Shown: positions 44,523 through 57,895 of the stretch, piece after piece
Numbering within the stretch: the stretch's first letter is position 1
Layout: every line of letters begins with the position of its first letter
The notes under the pieces: model-generated
Told to the model about the DNA's origin: nothing
The model's database searches: none
Seen by the model: the letters and a program-made list of their open reading frames with translations, nothing else
Source of the DNA: Primula veris
Lineage: Eukaryota; Streptophyta; Magnoliopsida; Ericales; Primulaceae
Length of the DNA: 64,000 nt
Assembly (NCBI GenBank): GCA_963682055.1
Contig: OY821745.1
Coordinates: 10,113,501-10,177,500 of the forward strand
Direction: 5' to 3'
Program-made: the position numbers and the translations under genes

Positions 44523-47500
44523 GTGTAGATAAACTCTACGACCCGGGTTTATGGAAAAATATTGTCCAAAACGAAATGTGATAACATTAATTTATCTTAA
44601 CCCAATTCTACATATTCATTGCATACTAGTCAATCTTTGAGCAATTAGTTCTACTAATTGTCTGTTCTTGTTTACCAAAAAGATCTGTATATTTCTAAGA
44701 TTGATCCTTTCGCCTTGATCACAAACTAATTAGAGTTCTCTAATTCAAATTAATATATAGTCATGTAGCTTGCGAGTTGTAACGATATAGTATCTAAAAG
44801 TGAACCGACCTGGGTGCTTAATTCCTTATCAAAACCACTCAAGAGTCGACTTTATAACTTATGTTTCAATGCATTTTCAGTACAAAAATCACATAAGTTA
44901 GAATTTAAATATTATAGATAAAATATCTAAGAATATTTTTTGGTGAGATAAGGCTCCTACACATATGTTCTTATACAAATTTTAATTAAAAAAAATGCGC
45001 TTCTCTTTAAACATATAAAAAAAGTTAGATGATTGTTGCATAAAAAACATCATAGCTAGATTCATAGAGCTTATAGGTTAATGGAGCAAAAATCATGTCC
45101 TAGTAACTGAAATTTAGAAGTTGAAAATGTAATTTCTTCACATTGAATGGGAATTCAAGTCGTATGTGCATTATCTACATCAGTCATCAACTTATTCCGA
45201 AGTCGATCATACCTTTAAAATAATCCTTTGACAGAAATTGAAATATATATGTTTTTTTTCATAGTATCGTGCCCTAGTACTGGTGCATATGTATACATTA
45301 CTTTAACTTTCGGGCACGCATTCATCAACTAATAAGACTAATTGTTGACTACAAGTGGGTTAAAGAAGAATTTTGTTGGAAATTTGTATTACGATATATT
45401 TGAGTATAATATTTCTTTTTATTTCTCTATTTCTTTATTAGTATTAATTGTGTCCACGCGTTGCTTATGCGATGTGTAGTGTCATGAGAATGGAGGTAAT
45501 GTTAAGAAAGTTTGGGACGTTGAATAGCGAGAAAGAGGGTTCTAATTAAATTACGGTCATAGGGTAATTAAGAATAAAAATAAATGGTACGTATTTTTTA
45601 AAAAAATGATCTAAATTTTGACTTATTCAAATCTCTTAACTTGAGTCAAGTTAATATAATAGTATGATACATATAAATTATTGTATTTTTTTACAACGTA
45701 CGTAACAAAATTTTCAATAATTATGAAATGTTGTGGTTTTGATATGCCGAAAATGGTGGAAGTTACTATATGTCTCTAAGTAATATTAATTCTCAATACA
45801 TTATTAATATTCTGCGTCCTACATCTATATTTGCCACGGGAATATCGGACACAAGTGTTACGTTTAGTACCAACCCTGAAGATCGATGGCAGGCACGGTC
45901 GGGTCGATCCTATATTAGCTCAAGTATGCTATTTTCTCTGTTATATTAGCTCAAGTATGCTATTTTCTCTGTAGTGGTCCAATTAAAGAGACGTCTCATT
46001 TACTTTTAGTTTGGTCTTCATTTCTTTTGAAGTCAATTATATATTAGCTAAGAATTCCAAATTTTCTAAATTTTGGCTACCTACTCGTTGTTTTCCTTGA
46101 TTCTCAAATTGTCAGCATTGTTGTATTAGTCCCACCTGCAATGTACAAATTATATCACTGTCATGTAGCTTCCATCCGCCCTCATATTCGGTATCCCTGT
46201 ACATTATTCTTGTTCCACCGATATAATCGCGTATCTAATGTAGAATATTGGACGATAAGGGTAACGCATGTTGTTGTTTATCTATTACAAGTTTCGAAAC
46301 CATATAAGAGTGGGATAAGTACAACAACGGGAAAAAGAACAACAATGTAGAGGCGAACTGATTTTATTGCCATCGTGAAGTGACCCCGTCACCTACAGAA
46401 TAATATTCATATATAAAAAGTATCAAGCCTTAAAAATAAGAGGATTTACACTATTGGTTTATCTTTAACTTTGCACGAAAATGATTATAGAAAACGTTCT
46501 TTTGTTCTTGAAAGCCCAAAATGCTTCGTTTGTTATATACACAAAAGAGTTTATGGTTAGGGTGTATTACGAATTAAGGTGTAGTGGTGTACCATCGATG
46601 TCTATATATATTGCATAAAACAAAAGAACGAGACACATTAATCTTTGCGTTACTCAAACAAAAGACTACCATTTATATTCAGATTGAATATATATAACTG
46701 TCAATATTGAAAAAATCGGATTACATTAATGATTTTGAGTGTCAAATCAACGTACAATGACCGGGATGAAATAACAAACAAAAAAAACATCATAATTTTA
46801 ATGTCAACCCGAAATCATTGACTTCATCATTGCATCAAAACAATTATATTAATACCCTAATTCACTTGATGGGGGAAAAGGTCATGGATTGGTTACATGT
46901 TTCTATATAATATAACATCGACGTCAAGTCGTTATTTGAATTAAAATTCAACATCTGAGATCGTTGAGTATATATATTACTAGTGTTTTATGTCTGGATC
47001 AGATGCATCCCAACCGTTGAATTTTGATCTAGCCATAGTCGTATTGACTTTAACCGTTGATATTAAACATAAAGATCAACAACTCTCTTTCCATGGCCTT
47101 TTAAACCAATAATATTGATAGTCATGTTCCTATTTCTCGCTGTAGATAATGACTTAAAATAGAAATAATAAAGGTTTACAAATTAATAAAACACCTACTC
47201 TCTCTGTCCTAAAAAAAAAATGATTTTATTTGATTTTATCAAAATTATTGTACCGTTTCCGATGTAGTATTTATGATTGTATTTCCACATATACACATAT
47301 TAACTAGCATCGGTAAATAATAAAATACTATCTCCGTCCCAATTTGTTGGGTCATTTTTCTAAATTAGAAACTAATTTTTTGTTATTTTCCAGTTTCCAT
47401 CTTTTATCTTTTTACAAACATAACATCAAAAGAATGAAACAATAGAAAATGACAAATAAGTCAATTTAAGTCGTAAAGCAATGTGATCATGATGTTAATT

Positions 47501-48128
47501 TGTACACTTAATATTTGATACTCACCGTAGTGTGTCAATAAAATGAGATGGAACGAGTGTAAAATATTAGTATAATCATATTAACTATTATAACTAATTT
47601 TTCTTAATATTGATGAAAATATAAATGTTACCATTTTTTTTTGTTAGGAGACATATATAGTATAATTTTTGAAATAATAATAAAATAGTTATAAAAACGA
47701 GCATAGTCAAATGAGTAAAAACCCAAAAATTAAATAAAGTAACATACCATAATTAGTACTCCCATTATAAATAGCTATTGTCCAAATTCCATTATTTGGG
47801 TGATTCCCATATTTTAACTTAGATTCGGATCTTAAATATAAAGAAATAGACAGAGAGAGAGAGAGAGAGAGAAAAAAAGAGCTCCTTTTTAATAATCATT
47901 TTCTCCCATTAATATATATACCATTTCTTTATTTATTCCTTTTTTATTTTGGGAAAAAAAGGTTGTGATTGGGAACCAAAGATTCTCTGTCTATATAGGC
48001 AGATATATAGATACATATATATATATGAAAAAAACTAGGAAGAAAAGGGGTAAAGGTTTGATTTATTCCAGCTGCTAAATGCATTTTTTATATCTCTAAC
48101 TTTCTGATAAAAAAAGGAATAAAAAATT
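44523..48128. other. intergenic region
   Basis: No supportable gene in about 3.6 kb. AT-rich, with a 26 bp direct repeat TATATTAGCTCAAGTATGCT.. at about 45911 and 45942. Close to 48129 the sequence has a GA microsatellite (about 47853-47872) and a CT/T-rich leader, probably the promoter and 5' UTR of the sulfotransferase-like gene. Confidence 0.5.
47330..47562. mobile_element. degenerate Stowaway-like (Tc1/mariner) MITE
   Basis: The left end CTATCTCCGTCCCAATTTG and the right end (reverse complement CACTCGTTCCATCTCATTTT) match the plant Stowaway terminus CTCCGTCCCA imperfectly. TA dinucleotides flank both ends. A second partial Stowaway-like start (CTCTCTCTGTCCTAAAA) lies just left at about 47196. 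Confidence 0.48.
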
Positions 48129-51100
48129 ATGGCAGATGATCTCGTCCAATTTATTAAGGTAATTTTCCCCTTAACAATTTTATATTCATGTTTATTTGGG
48201 TAAATTTCTATCATATTTATGATAAAGATAGAAATATGCATGTTAGTAATTAGTATGTGTGCATGTACATGTATATGCATATATTATGTATTTGAAAATT
48301 TGAAATCTTTTTGATTACCCATTTTCTATTAAAATTTTATCAATAATTATGTATTTACAGGTACATTGAAAATTTGAAATCTTTTTGATTACCCAATTTG
48401 TCAACTAGTATTAAAATTTTATGGAACAGGTTAGCATTTTGGGCATGTTTATGGAACGGTCACCTTATTTGACTGTTTATGATACAGTAAGCTTAACCAC
48501 CGTTAGATTAGAAAATGGATGGTATTTGACTGTTTATGATACAGTAAGCTTAACCACCGTTAGATTAGAAAATGGATGGTTAGATGATATTTCAATAACT
48601 AATTTATTTTTTCTATTTTCAACAAATTAGAATTTTATAAATTAAAAACAAATTGTACAACACACTCAAAACTCAAATAAAAATATAGAACCGGCCTACC
48701 CTAAACTTAAATATTAATCAAAATTTAATTTTTTTTATCCATTTAATACCTTTTTATGCAAACGGGTTGTGAACCAGTCATATAGGCTGACTGTTCCTAG
48801 TAATTCCATATGTTGTAGGTGTAGCATTAATCATAATGTTTATATATTGTTTGGTTGCATGTGTATAATTTTCATTTGGGTTGTATAAGGTTAATACGAT
48901 TTATTGATTTTGAGGGATTTATCTTATTAAGTATGTTGATTTGCACCTATCCCAGTTTCCAAAATTTGATCTTTGTTGCCTTTTTCCCCCTTTATAGAAT
49001 AAATGTTGAATCTCAATCATGTGGGATTTGCTCTTTGGTTCCCCAAGAAAATAAATAAATTGTATGCATGTTCTCATGGTATGCAACTATTGATCTAGGA
49101 CTGGTCTGGTTGCAGCTTTAAACTGAGCTTTTTTGGTGTTGTCTTTTAAAAACCGATGCACTTTTTGTTGGTACTTTCGCTTGAGAAAGCTAGAAGTTTT
49201 AAGCTTGATGAACCCAGCTTTTTTCTCAGCCTTATATAGACCACCATTCTTAAAACTTAAAAGCTACAGACAAAAGAGCCTCTAGTTTGTGCATTAGCTC
49301 CATAAAGGCATAGACCATACTTTTGTTGATTCCTTAAGTAACGGTTTGATTAAGGCTATAGTATTTTCCGTTCTATTTTCTACTGTGAAGTTCCAGTTAG
49401 TAAGTCTGGTTGTTTATGTCTTTGTATTTCAAATTTCAGGACGGTACAAGTATAAAGGCATCAAAGAAATCCCCAATGGTGTTAAGAATGGTTGTTTTGA
49501 CATTTGCAATGATATGCGGTGTTTATATCTGCTCAATCTGCATTAAGCAAATTAGTGTTCGAACAAATGTGGAGACTCTTAGAATCAAAGTGATTCATAA
49601 GCCTTGTGAATTACCGAATGTAGAACCAGAGGAGAAAGTTTATCTGCACTACCCAGAACCCAAAACTTTTAACAGGTTTGAAAATGATTCCCATATTTGA
49701 TTGTATTGTCAGTTGTTGGTTATATATTGTTGTATTTTCTGTGATCTTGTAGATTTTGGAAAATTGGTTTTCTTTGATAAGTTTGTTGTTAATTGATTTC
49801 ATGACTAAATTTAGCAAATTATAGAAGAGTATCACTAGTTTCAGAACTGAAGTTACTTAAAGGAACCACAAATACCATCATTTGGTGTTGCCATATTCAT
49901 TTATTTTTTTGCTTTTAATTTCAACTGTACTTGGTTGATTAGCAGCTTAAAGTCAGAGCCTTTGTATACCTTTTTGCTTCATTATTGTAACTAAATAAGT
50001 CTTAGAAAATTGCAACTTCCAAATCCAGCAAACACCAATCATTTATTTGTAATAAAAAAACAGGCATTTTTGCATCAAATCATTGTTAGGAATCTGTTTG
50101 TAAGACCATTTCAGTGTTTTTTATTTGCAGACACCAGTTGCAAGAAGGACCATATCTAGATGCATTCATATATTAATACTTCAAATTTATGTGCTGAATC
50201 GTATTAAATTACTTTTAATAGGGCCGAGTGTAGATGCAATCCTGTGAGATATTTCGCAATTTTGTCTACGCAGAGATCCGGGAGTGGATGGTTTGAGACG
50301 TTATTGAATAGTCATTTAAACATAAGTTCAAATGGCGAAATATTCTCCGTTAAACCCCGGAGAAGTAATATTTCAACAATTGTTGAAACTTTGGATAATA
50401 TTTATAATCTCGATTGGATTACTAGCGCTTCTAAGAACGAGTGCACAGCTGCAGTTGGCTTAAAGTGGATGCTCAACCAGGTTAGCTATTCCTTTCGCCT
50501 CTTTGCATCTTGCAAATCAGTTCATATTTATTTTTCACGTATACAAAGTTAAGCTGCGCTGCGATGTATGTACTTACTGCCTTCCTGTTAATAGTTAATG
50601 CAACTTATCTTGCATTGTGGATAATTTGCATACATTCCGCATGCTATACTTTTAAGAGGGCTTGCAGATTAGTTAAATCAGACATATTCCTAGTTTTCAC
50701 TTCTAATAACTATGCTTAAGGTCATTACGACTTTGCACGTTTTGCTATATTTGCTGAGCCTTCATTAGAAGGTTTCGCCAAAATAGAGACATAGAGAGAG
50801 TTGAATTTGTAAAGTAAAGTTTGTGTTTTGGAGGATTTTTATTAAATATGGTAGTTAGTAGAATGAGAAATTAACAACACGGACGAGTGTTTTTTATGAA
50901 AGAGGAGTTGGACAAAAAAATTTGTACTAAATTAAATGATTAGAATCGACAGGTGTTTATTATTTTATCAAATTTATCACGTGTTTCGCATCAGTTTGCA
51001 TGTAAGACTTGTTAGAGATGAGAATGTAAATATGATTTACAATCATGTGATGTTCGTATGAAGAAACTTTATTATCCTTTTGGTGACATTACATTTGTTG

Positions 51101-52628
51101 CTGATCCTCTGGTAGAATTAGATAACCTAGTTATTGTAATTTGGTCGACAGGATGATCCTTCATCATTTTGCAAATCAGCCTTTAGACTTGCTTTTTTCT
51201 TATTGATCTCTACTGGATGATTTCATTTTGGTGATAATGACATTATTGGCAGACTATTCTTTAGTAAAGGGTGACATGAATTATATATAAAGTTTTTCTT
51301 CCTCTTTGTATGTAGGGTTTGATGCAGCATCATGAAGAGATAGTAAACTATTTCAACACAAAGGGTGTTTCGGCTATCTTTCTCTTTAGAAGAAACCTCC
51401 TGAGAAGAATGGTCTCTATACTTGGCAACTCATATGACCAAAATGCAAAACTACTCAATGGAACTCATAAATCGCATGTACACTCACCCCATGAGGTAGC
51501 TCTCCCCCTGTGCCTAGTTATGAATTAAGCGACATATTCAAGTGCTACTGTGATAACGAATGATTTAGATTTGCATATAGATAGTATCGTTTACTATTCA
51601 GTATTCAGTGTGCATGTTCAGACAATGCCTCGGTCGGAAATCAGATCAAATGTACCATTTAATTAGGAACTAGTTTTGCCTTGTATCTAAATGGGATTTA
51701 GTCTAAAGTTGTTACAAAATGATTATTTTCTAATGAGTGAGTGACGTACCTTGCAGGCGGCAATACTTGCAAGATACAAACCGGCTATCAATACGACAAC
51801 GTTGATTCCGACTTTGAAGCAAGTAGACGAGATGATGAATAATGCTTTGCTGTACTTTAACAACACACGCCATATTGTTCTTTACTACGAGGATATAATC
51901 AAGAATCCCACAGTAAGACATTTTAGTGTGTTTTCTATTGCTGTTTTTGTCTTTTCCATTTTTAGTTTGACGGTTTTCATCTTGTTTGAAATTTTTGCTT
52001 ATATTGTTCTTATTTACAAAATATTCTCTTATTATTGGAAAGTATCAACGCAGTGGCGGCACATAGGTCCCCGGTAGCTTAGTCCGGGCCGAAGATTTCA
52101 CTCTTACACCTTTGTTGGACAAAAAAAATTCACCCTTTTGTATTGTTTTTCTTCAAAAACGGAAGGAAAAAAAAGGGTCCCTCACCCGAGTCGGGTGGCT
52201 GTTTCAACTTGCCACAGGCTTCTGTATCAACACATCTTTTTTTAAACACAATGATAACAAGCTTTAATGGGTTTTTAGAGTTTCAAGAAAATATATTCAG
52301 AACTAAACCATTAGTCCATCTGGGCATTCTTTTCCAATGTTTATTTTGACAATCAGAATAGGCTCAGTATATTTTCAGTATACATACCTTTAATTTCACC
52401 AAATTTTTATCATTTTTTATGTTTACATATGTTAATATACAGTTTCCTTTGTAGAAATTGCTCGATGTCCAAGATTTTCTAAAAGTTCCTCAGCGGGATC
52501 TGAAGAGTCGTCAGGTGAAGATACACAAAGGATCTTTGTCCCAACAGGTCGAGAATTGGGACGATGTACGAAAAGCACTCAACGGGACCAAATACGAAAG
52601 CTTCCTCCATGGGGATTATAGTCTGTAA
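48129..52628 (+). CDS. membrane-anchored sulfotransferase-like protein (plant NodH-like), 344 aa, 6 exons
   Basis: Exons 48129-48158, 49440-49675, 50222-50480, 51316-51495, 51757-51912 and 52455-52628 have GT-AG introns and total 1035 bp. Exon 1 codes only ten residues (MADDLVQFIK). Residues about 23-45 (MVLRMVVLTFAMICGVYIC) form one transmembrane helix after a short basic N-terminus, suggesting a type II, probably Golgi, protein. The sulfotransferase fold shows the PAPS 5'-phosphosulfate-binding-like loop QRSGSGW at 106-112 and a 3'-phosphate-binding-like block FLFRRNLLRRMVS at 197-209. SRQVKIHKG near the C-terminus is a family signature. The natural acceptor in plants is not evident. Several introns are long; intron 1 (1.3 kb) holds a 57 bp tandem duplication. 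Confidence 0.94.
48466..48579 (+). repeat. exact 57 bp tandem duplication in intron 1
   Basis: Two abutting identical copies, 48466-48522 and 48523-48579, begin TATTTGACTGTTTATGATAC and end AGAAAATGGATGG. Their identity suggests a recent event. Near it, GAAAATTTGAAATCTTTTTG is also repeated (about 48293 and 48366). Confidence 0.95.
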
Positions 52629-53460
52629 ATGGCGAAAAAACTGTAAAATACAGTTTTTTAACCCGATTCTTTATTTGTTTAGGGTAGGATCAGCAAGGGT
52701 CCGTCAGGTTTCTGTTTCTATTTCTCTATTTTAAGAAATGAAAACAGATACATCGTCGAAGAAATCAATGCTGAACGGTGATCTTGCGAAGTTTTGGCCT
52801 CACAACTTGTTCCTTTGTAATCTAATTTAGTCAGTTGTATTTATTTTTGTTAAATTTCTGTTTTATTGATGTTTCTTGTGGTGTAGAATAGGATGTTGAT
52901 TGGTGTAGTTGAGCTGACCTGACTGGATAAAACTTACTCGTCCCAAATCCATTTTAAAACATTTTTGTTTTTAGCAGAGTTCTCAACTTATTCTTGATTT
53001 CCCGTTAAAATTATTAGTCATCTGATTGTTGATCAACTGGTTGTTGATCAACTAGTATAGTCTATTGTTGATCAACTGGTTTTGTTTTTTTCATTTGTTA
53101 TACCACTGTGAGTCTGTAACCCCAATCCGCCTTTCATATTTCAGAGCCGAAGTGTGTGTGTTTAAACGAGAAGAATTAATTAACTATGTGTAATGTTTAG
53201 TTAATGTGATCTTAGATTTGAACCATTCAACCTCAACTTCTGTTGGCCAAAACTAATCTCAGATTTAACTGTACGGTAGGTATTTTCTTGTGCAACTCAG
53301 AATTTTTTTAGACTGCAATTTTTTTCTTGTTCCACCGCAATCCATGAACATTATGTTAGTTTATTTTAGTTTAGTTTGAGCAAAAAAAAAAAAACTAAGG
53401 GGCAACAAAGAAAAGCCTCGTAAAAGTGCTAGCTAAACCTTGCTTTTGTATTTAGAGGGA
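52629..53460. other. 3' UTR and downstream spacer of the sulfotransferase-like gene
   Basis: No gene seen. A triple GTTGATCAACTGGTT word occurs at about 53028-53082. A near copy of the following element's start (GTGCTAGCTAAACCTTGCTT) is at about 53427. Confidence 0.5.
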
Positions 53461-53468
53461 AAAAATAC

Positions 53469-54056
53469 CGTTAAAAGGAGCTAGCTAAAGTTTGCTTTCG
53501 GTCAAAACTATATTTTTTTTTTTAAATTTAGGTATCATACTACAAAAATTAACAATTAACGTACTGAACTATCACAATGTTCACAATTCAGGTACCATCG
53601 TTAAATTAGTTTGATATAAATTAGTTTCAATTTTCATTTTGGTTATATTCTTTGTAAGTCGTATAAATCTAACCCTTAATTTTTTGAAATGTCTCGTTTT
53701 AGTATAAATTCAAAAATATATAATTATATCATATATAATTAGTGTACCACCGTTAAAGGAGCTAGCTAAAGCTTGCTTTTGGTCAAAACTACACGTTTTT
53801 AACGATTTAGGTATAATACTATCAAAATTAACAATTAACGTACTGAACTATCATAATGCTCACAATTCAGGTACCACCGTTAAATTAGTTGGATGTAAAT
53901 TAGTTTCAATTTTCATGTTGGTCATATTCTTTGCAAGAGTTATAAATATAACCCTTAATTTTTTGAAATGTCTCATTTTAGTATAAATTCAAAAATATAT
54001 AATTATATCATATATATATATATATATATATGTGTGTATATAATACACAAACACAT

Positions 54057-54094
<38 letters not shown>

Positions 54095-54676
54095 TATATT
54101 AATGTATGTCTAAAAATATATATAATATAATGTATTTATACATATTATTGCAAATAATGTAAATTTTAGATCATGTTTATGTATAAAAAGAAATTATAAA
54201 TACTTAACAAAAATATTCTATTTACAAAAAATTAATATTTTTTTGAAAAAAATAACAAATTTCTTCCCTTTTTTTATGAAAGTATTCAAATAATGATGTT
54301 ACCTCAAATATTTTTTGCTCGAATCTCATAAATCTAAAAATTAATTTATTTTCGTTTTAGAGAAAATGTAAAAAAAATTATAATTATTTTATTTTAGAAA
54401 AAAAATCGAAGAAAATCTAGTCAAATAATATATTTTTTAAACTGACATACTTATTATGTATGTGTTTTAGTAAAAACATTGTAAATTGTAATGTTTTGAA
54501 AAGACATGATTAAATTTATACAAATTACAAAAAATATGAACAAAATAAAAAGTGAAACTAAATTTCATCTAACTAAATTAACGACAATACCTGAACTGTG
54601 AATATTATGATAGTTTAGTACATCAATTGTTAGTTTTGGTAGTCTGCTACCTAAATCGTTAAAAAGCATATAGTAC
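53469..54676. mobile_element. long-TIR transposon relic with duplicated left end
   Basis: The right end, reverse-complemented (ACTATATGCTTTTTAACGAT and on), matches the left for about 110 bp: TTTAGGTA, AACAATT.A.GTACT.AACTATC and TTCAGGTA in the same order. The left-end segment is present twice as direct copies (about 53469-53740 and 53750-54020, each with GGAGCTAGCTAAAG and AATTTTTTGAAATGTCTC). An AT microsatellite lies between the ends. No coding sequence and no clear target duplication. Confidence 0.65.
54012..54096. repeat. TA/TG/AC compound microsatellite
   Basis: TATATA, TGTGTG, ACACAC and TATATA runs follow one another inside the long-TIR relic. Confidence 0.93.
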
Positions 54677-55436
54677 AATACACTAAATATATTTTTTCCC
54701 GTATTTAAACTTCAAACTAAAAATGGAAATTCCATGCTAATATTACTATAAAAAAATATATATATATATGCTAAAGACACCAGTCGTGCACTCACGTCGG
54801 AGTAATTCGAAATGATGTATCCACGTGAGAGTAATTCGAAATGATATATTAATATTATTATATATATAAAAAATTATAAATTTATATCGCATGTAGTGCA
54901 CAAATTATGCACGTGATGTTTTTATATCATTACTTACAACTAAAAAAGCATTGTATTTGGGAATTCCATCTAACGAAATAAACATTATTAGCACTTTTAA
55001 ACCCATGTAGTAAGGCTGTTTGACAAACAGGTTTTTTCAAATTAAGAAAAGCTAAAATATAAAAAGTAAAGAAACTACGTAAGAAAGATAAAGAAAACTA
55101 TTTACCAAAGATTTTTATCATCGTCATCAATTTCACCAATTTTCTTTAGGATTTACTTTGGACATGATTTGAGGAAAATTATTATTTATAAGTATAACTA
55201 AAGTAAAAAACTTTGAAAAAAATATTATAAAATAATATATGGAAAAAAAAAAAACTTACTTTATCCTTGGAAGGCTCCAGTGACAATGGCTAGCAATCCA
55301 CCCCACAACGGAAAACAAGGTGTCGAGAAACAACTATGCGGTCGTCATCGCCTTCAATGTCAGCCATCTGTTCCATTATAAAAAATAGAATGTTTAGTAA
55401 TGACATTAACAATTGACGTGCCAAACTAAATATTTT

Positions 55437-55795
55437 TTACTAAATTGTGAACCTACGTTAATTTAATTGAACGGAAGTTAAGTTTAAATTTTATTTCAAT
55501 CTCAAATTTTATAAAGCATATGAATTTAACCCGAAAAATTTATAAATTTACATTTTTAACATACTCATAAACAAATAGTTACATATACATATAACGTTTT
55601 ATAAAAAAATTGAATTTTTAATTTTTTTTAATAAAATAAAAATAAAAATTATTTTTTTTAATTTAAAAAGCGCTTTAAAAAGTGCATACCTTTTATAAAA
55701 AAAATATTTTAATTTTAATTTCTTTTTAAAAGATATGCACTTTTTGAAGTGCTTTTTTAAAAAAAATTAATTTAATTTTTATATAAAACTTCATA

Positions 55796-55843
<48 letters not shown>

Positions 55844-56330
55844 GGAGGATATATACACACATAAAAATATACATTATGTTTACACATCAATCACAACCCT
55901 CCATTTACTTACTTTTAATGGTCAAGATTAGTTCATCTAATAACATAAAAAAAACACATTATGTTTACACATCAATCACAACCCTCCATTTACTTACTTT
56001 TAATGGTCAAGATTATGTGTTTATTCTTATTATTAGATGAACTAATCTTGACCATTAAAAGTAAGTAAATGGAGGGTTGTGATTGATGTGTAAACATAAT
56101 GTATATTTTTATGTGTGTATGGATCCCTCCCCATATTTGTATTTTTTTGTTGCATTTTATGTATATGTATGTATATGTAACTATTTGTTTAAGTATATGT
56201 TAAAAATGTAAATTTATAAACTTTTTGACTTAAATTCATATGTTTTATAAAATTTGGGACTGAAATGGAATTTAAATTTAACTTCCGTCCAATTAAATTG
56301 ACGGAAGTCTCTAGTTTGGTTTCCATTTTG
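55437..56330. mobile_element. palindromic element (arms ~150-200 bp) with nested MITE
   Basis: The left arm (about 55460-55596) and right arm (about 56160-56308) are imperfect reverse complements. Left words TTAATTTAATTGAACGGAAG, AAATTTATAAATTTACATTT and CAAATAGTTACATATACAT are each mirrored on the right. Between the arms lie an A/T-rich inverted region, a TA tract and the inserted MITE at 55841-56133. No coding sequence. Confidence 0.75.
55841..56133. mobile_element. near-perfect foldback MITE nested in the palindromic element
   Basis: Begins TGGGGAGGATATATACACAC and ends GTGTGTATGGATCCCTCCCC then A. The arms are reverse complementary for about 100 bp (ACATTATGTTTACACATCAA mirrored at the right). 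The left arm carries a second, tandem copy of the CACATTATG...GGTCAAGATTA block (about 55875 and 55959). It sits beside a (TA)n tract at 55800-55840, so target duplication cannot be judged. Confidence 0.8.
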
Positions 56331-57696
56331 TAAATGACTGCTAGTTGGGGATACTAAACATATTTTTTCCTGATGATAGAGGGACAAGCTAAATTGATGG
56401 AGTTTCACAGTTTACAAAGATCAGTTGTAAGAAATTAAATGAGTAGACATCGATATGAATATAAATCATATTAAACAAGAGTCTATATACTTGTCATATG
56501 ATTTATTTAAACATCGATACGGTTTATTTAATATGTTTTATTTAAAAATGACATGTTTTTTTAATTGAGAGTTCACAAACTATAACTATACAGATTTAAG
56601 CAAATGTGCATATGAGAATAGTTCAAATGCCATAACTTTGACCCAATGTTTAGCATAATTCACTTATACTTTGTCAGAAATTAACGTTTGTTTTCGTAGT
56701 CTATATAGCGTCTCTTTTTCTATTTGAATATTACTACTAGTTTTGATATTTATCCAGAAGCAAACAATATATTAGAAAATTTGTCAACACATACATGCAA
56801 TATTTATAGTTGTTGCAACTTAATTGATATCTAGTATATAGTATCACGAGAAAAACAAGTCATTGCTTCTGGTATAAATAATTATATAGTGTATACGGTT
56901 TTTTAACATCACTCTCGTTGCTTATGATACATTAGTGTTGTCGGTTTGAGCATATTGACGGAACTTGAATTCAATTCTTTGAACAGTCGTTAATTATTTT
57001 TTTAGTACAATAATATAAACAGTATAAAAAACCAAACAAACCTGAAGTTTAAAACTTAGCTGACTTGTCCATTGATTTAAAATTTTAAAACGTTGATTTT
57101 TTTTGTTAGTACAATAACAATAAACGGTATAGAAAATCAAAAAAAAAACATGCAGGTTAAAACTTAGCTGACTTGTCCATTGATCTAAAAATTTCAAACG
57201 ATACAGAAAAATTGACTACAAATACGAATTTATTAGTTTAAATTTTGTTGTAATATGATTATGAAACTAAACAAAAACATTTATTTATAAAAGCTTATAA
57301 TAGTACTTTAAAATTTCAATTAATGAATAGATAAGTTAAATAGTAAGCTAATGTTAATTAAATGAAAGTAAAAAATAGCCGTAAGATTCGAAATAGTGAA
57401 CTTGTGACACAAAAAGTTTATTTTTACCATTTAAGCTAAGTTATTATTTGTTCATTAGAGTGACATTAATGTATAAAATCTTAAATTTTTGAATTTTTCT
57501 ATATAAAAAAAATGTTTTTAAAATTTTTGGGTGCCGGTGGCACCCCTTGCCACCCATGTTTCATCTATGTTTGAGCAGACATATAGTTTGCGACAATTTA
57601 TAGGGGTGGTTGTGCCAATGAAGCTAAGTGAATCGAACCCGAAGGGAGAAAACTCTATACAACCTTACAAGTGTCACCCTCAAACTTAAAATGACC

Positions 57697-57829
57697 ATAT
57701 ATTCACGTATTGAAATAAAAATATTATGATAAAAAGCGGCATATAGCGCTTTGTTATTGTGATAATAAAGTGAGTGTCATTAAATTTAACAATAAACATG
57801 TTACCGAATTTATATTTAGCAACTTTACC
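57697..57829 (+). repeat. dispersed 133 bp repeat, copy 1
   Basis: Nearly identical to 62424-62556: ATATTCACGTA, GATAAAAAGCGGCATATAGC, GCTTTGTTATTGTGATAATA and GTTACCGAATTTATATTTAG are shared in order. Contains the near-palindrome AGCGGCATATAGCGCT. Confidence 0.9.
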
Positions 57830-57895
57830 GAATTTATATTTTGCTTTCAAGGTATTTATATATTCTAAAATTGTTTTCTTTTATTTTTGTTCCTT

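Noticed and set aside
44523..44570. Reading VDKLYDPGLWKNIVQNEM after the second promoter module, reminiscent of hAT-associated TTF zinc-finger proteins
   Set aside because: Only about 15 residues match loosely before stops. Too short to call, but worth a translated search.
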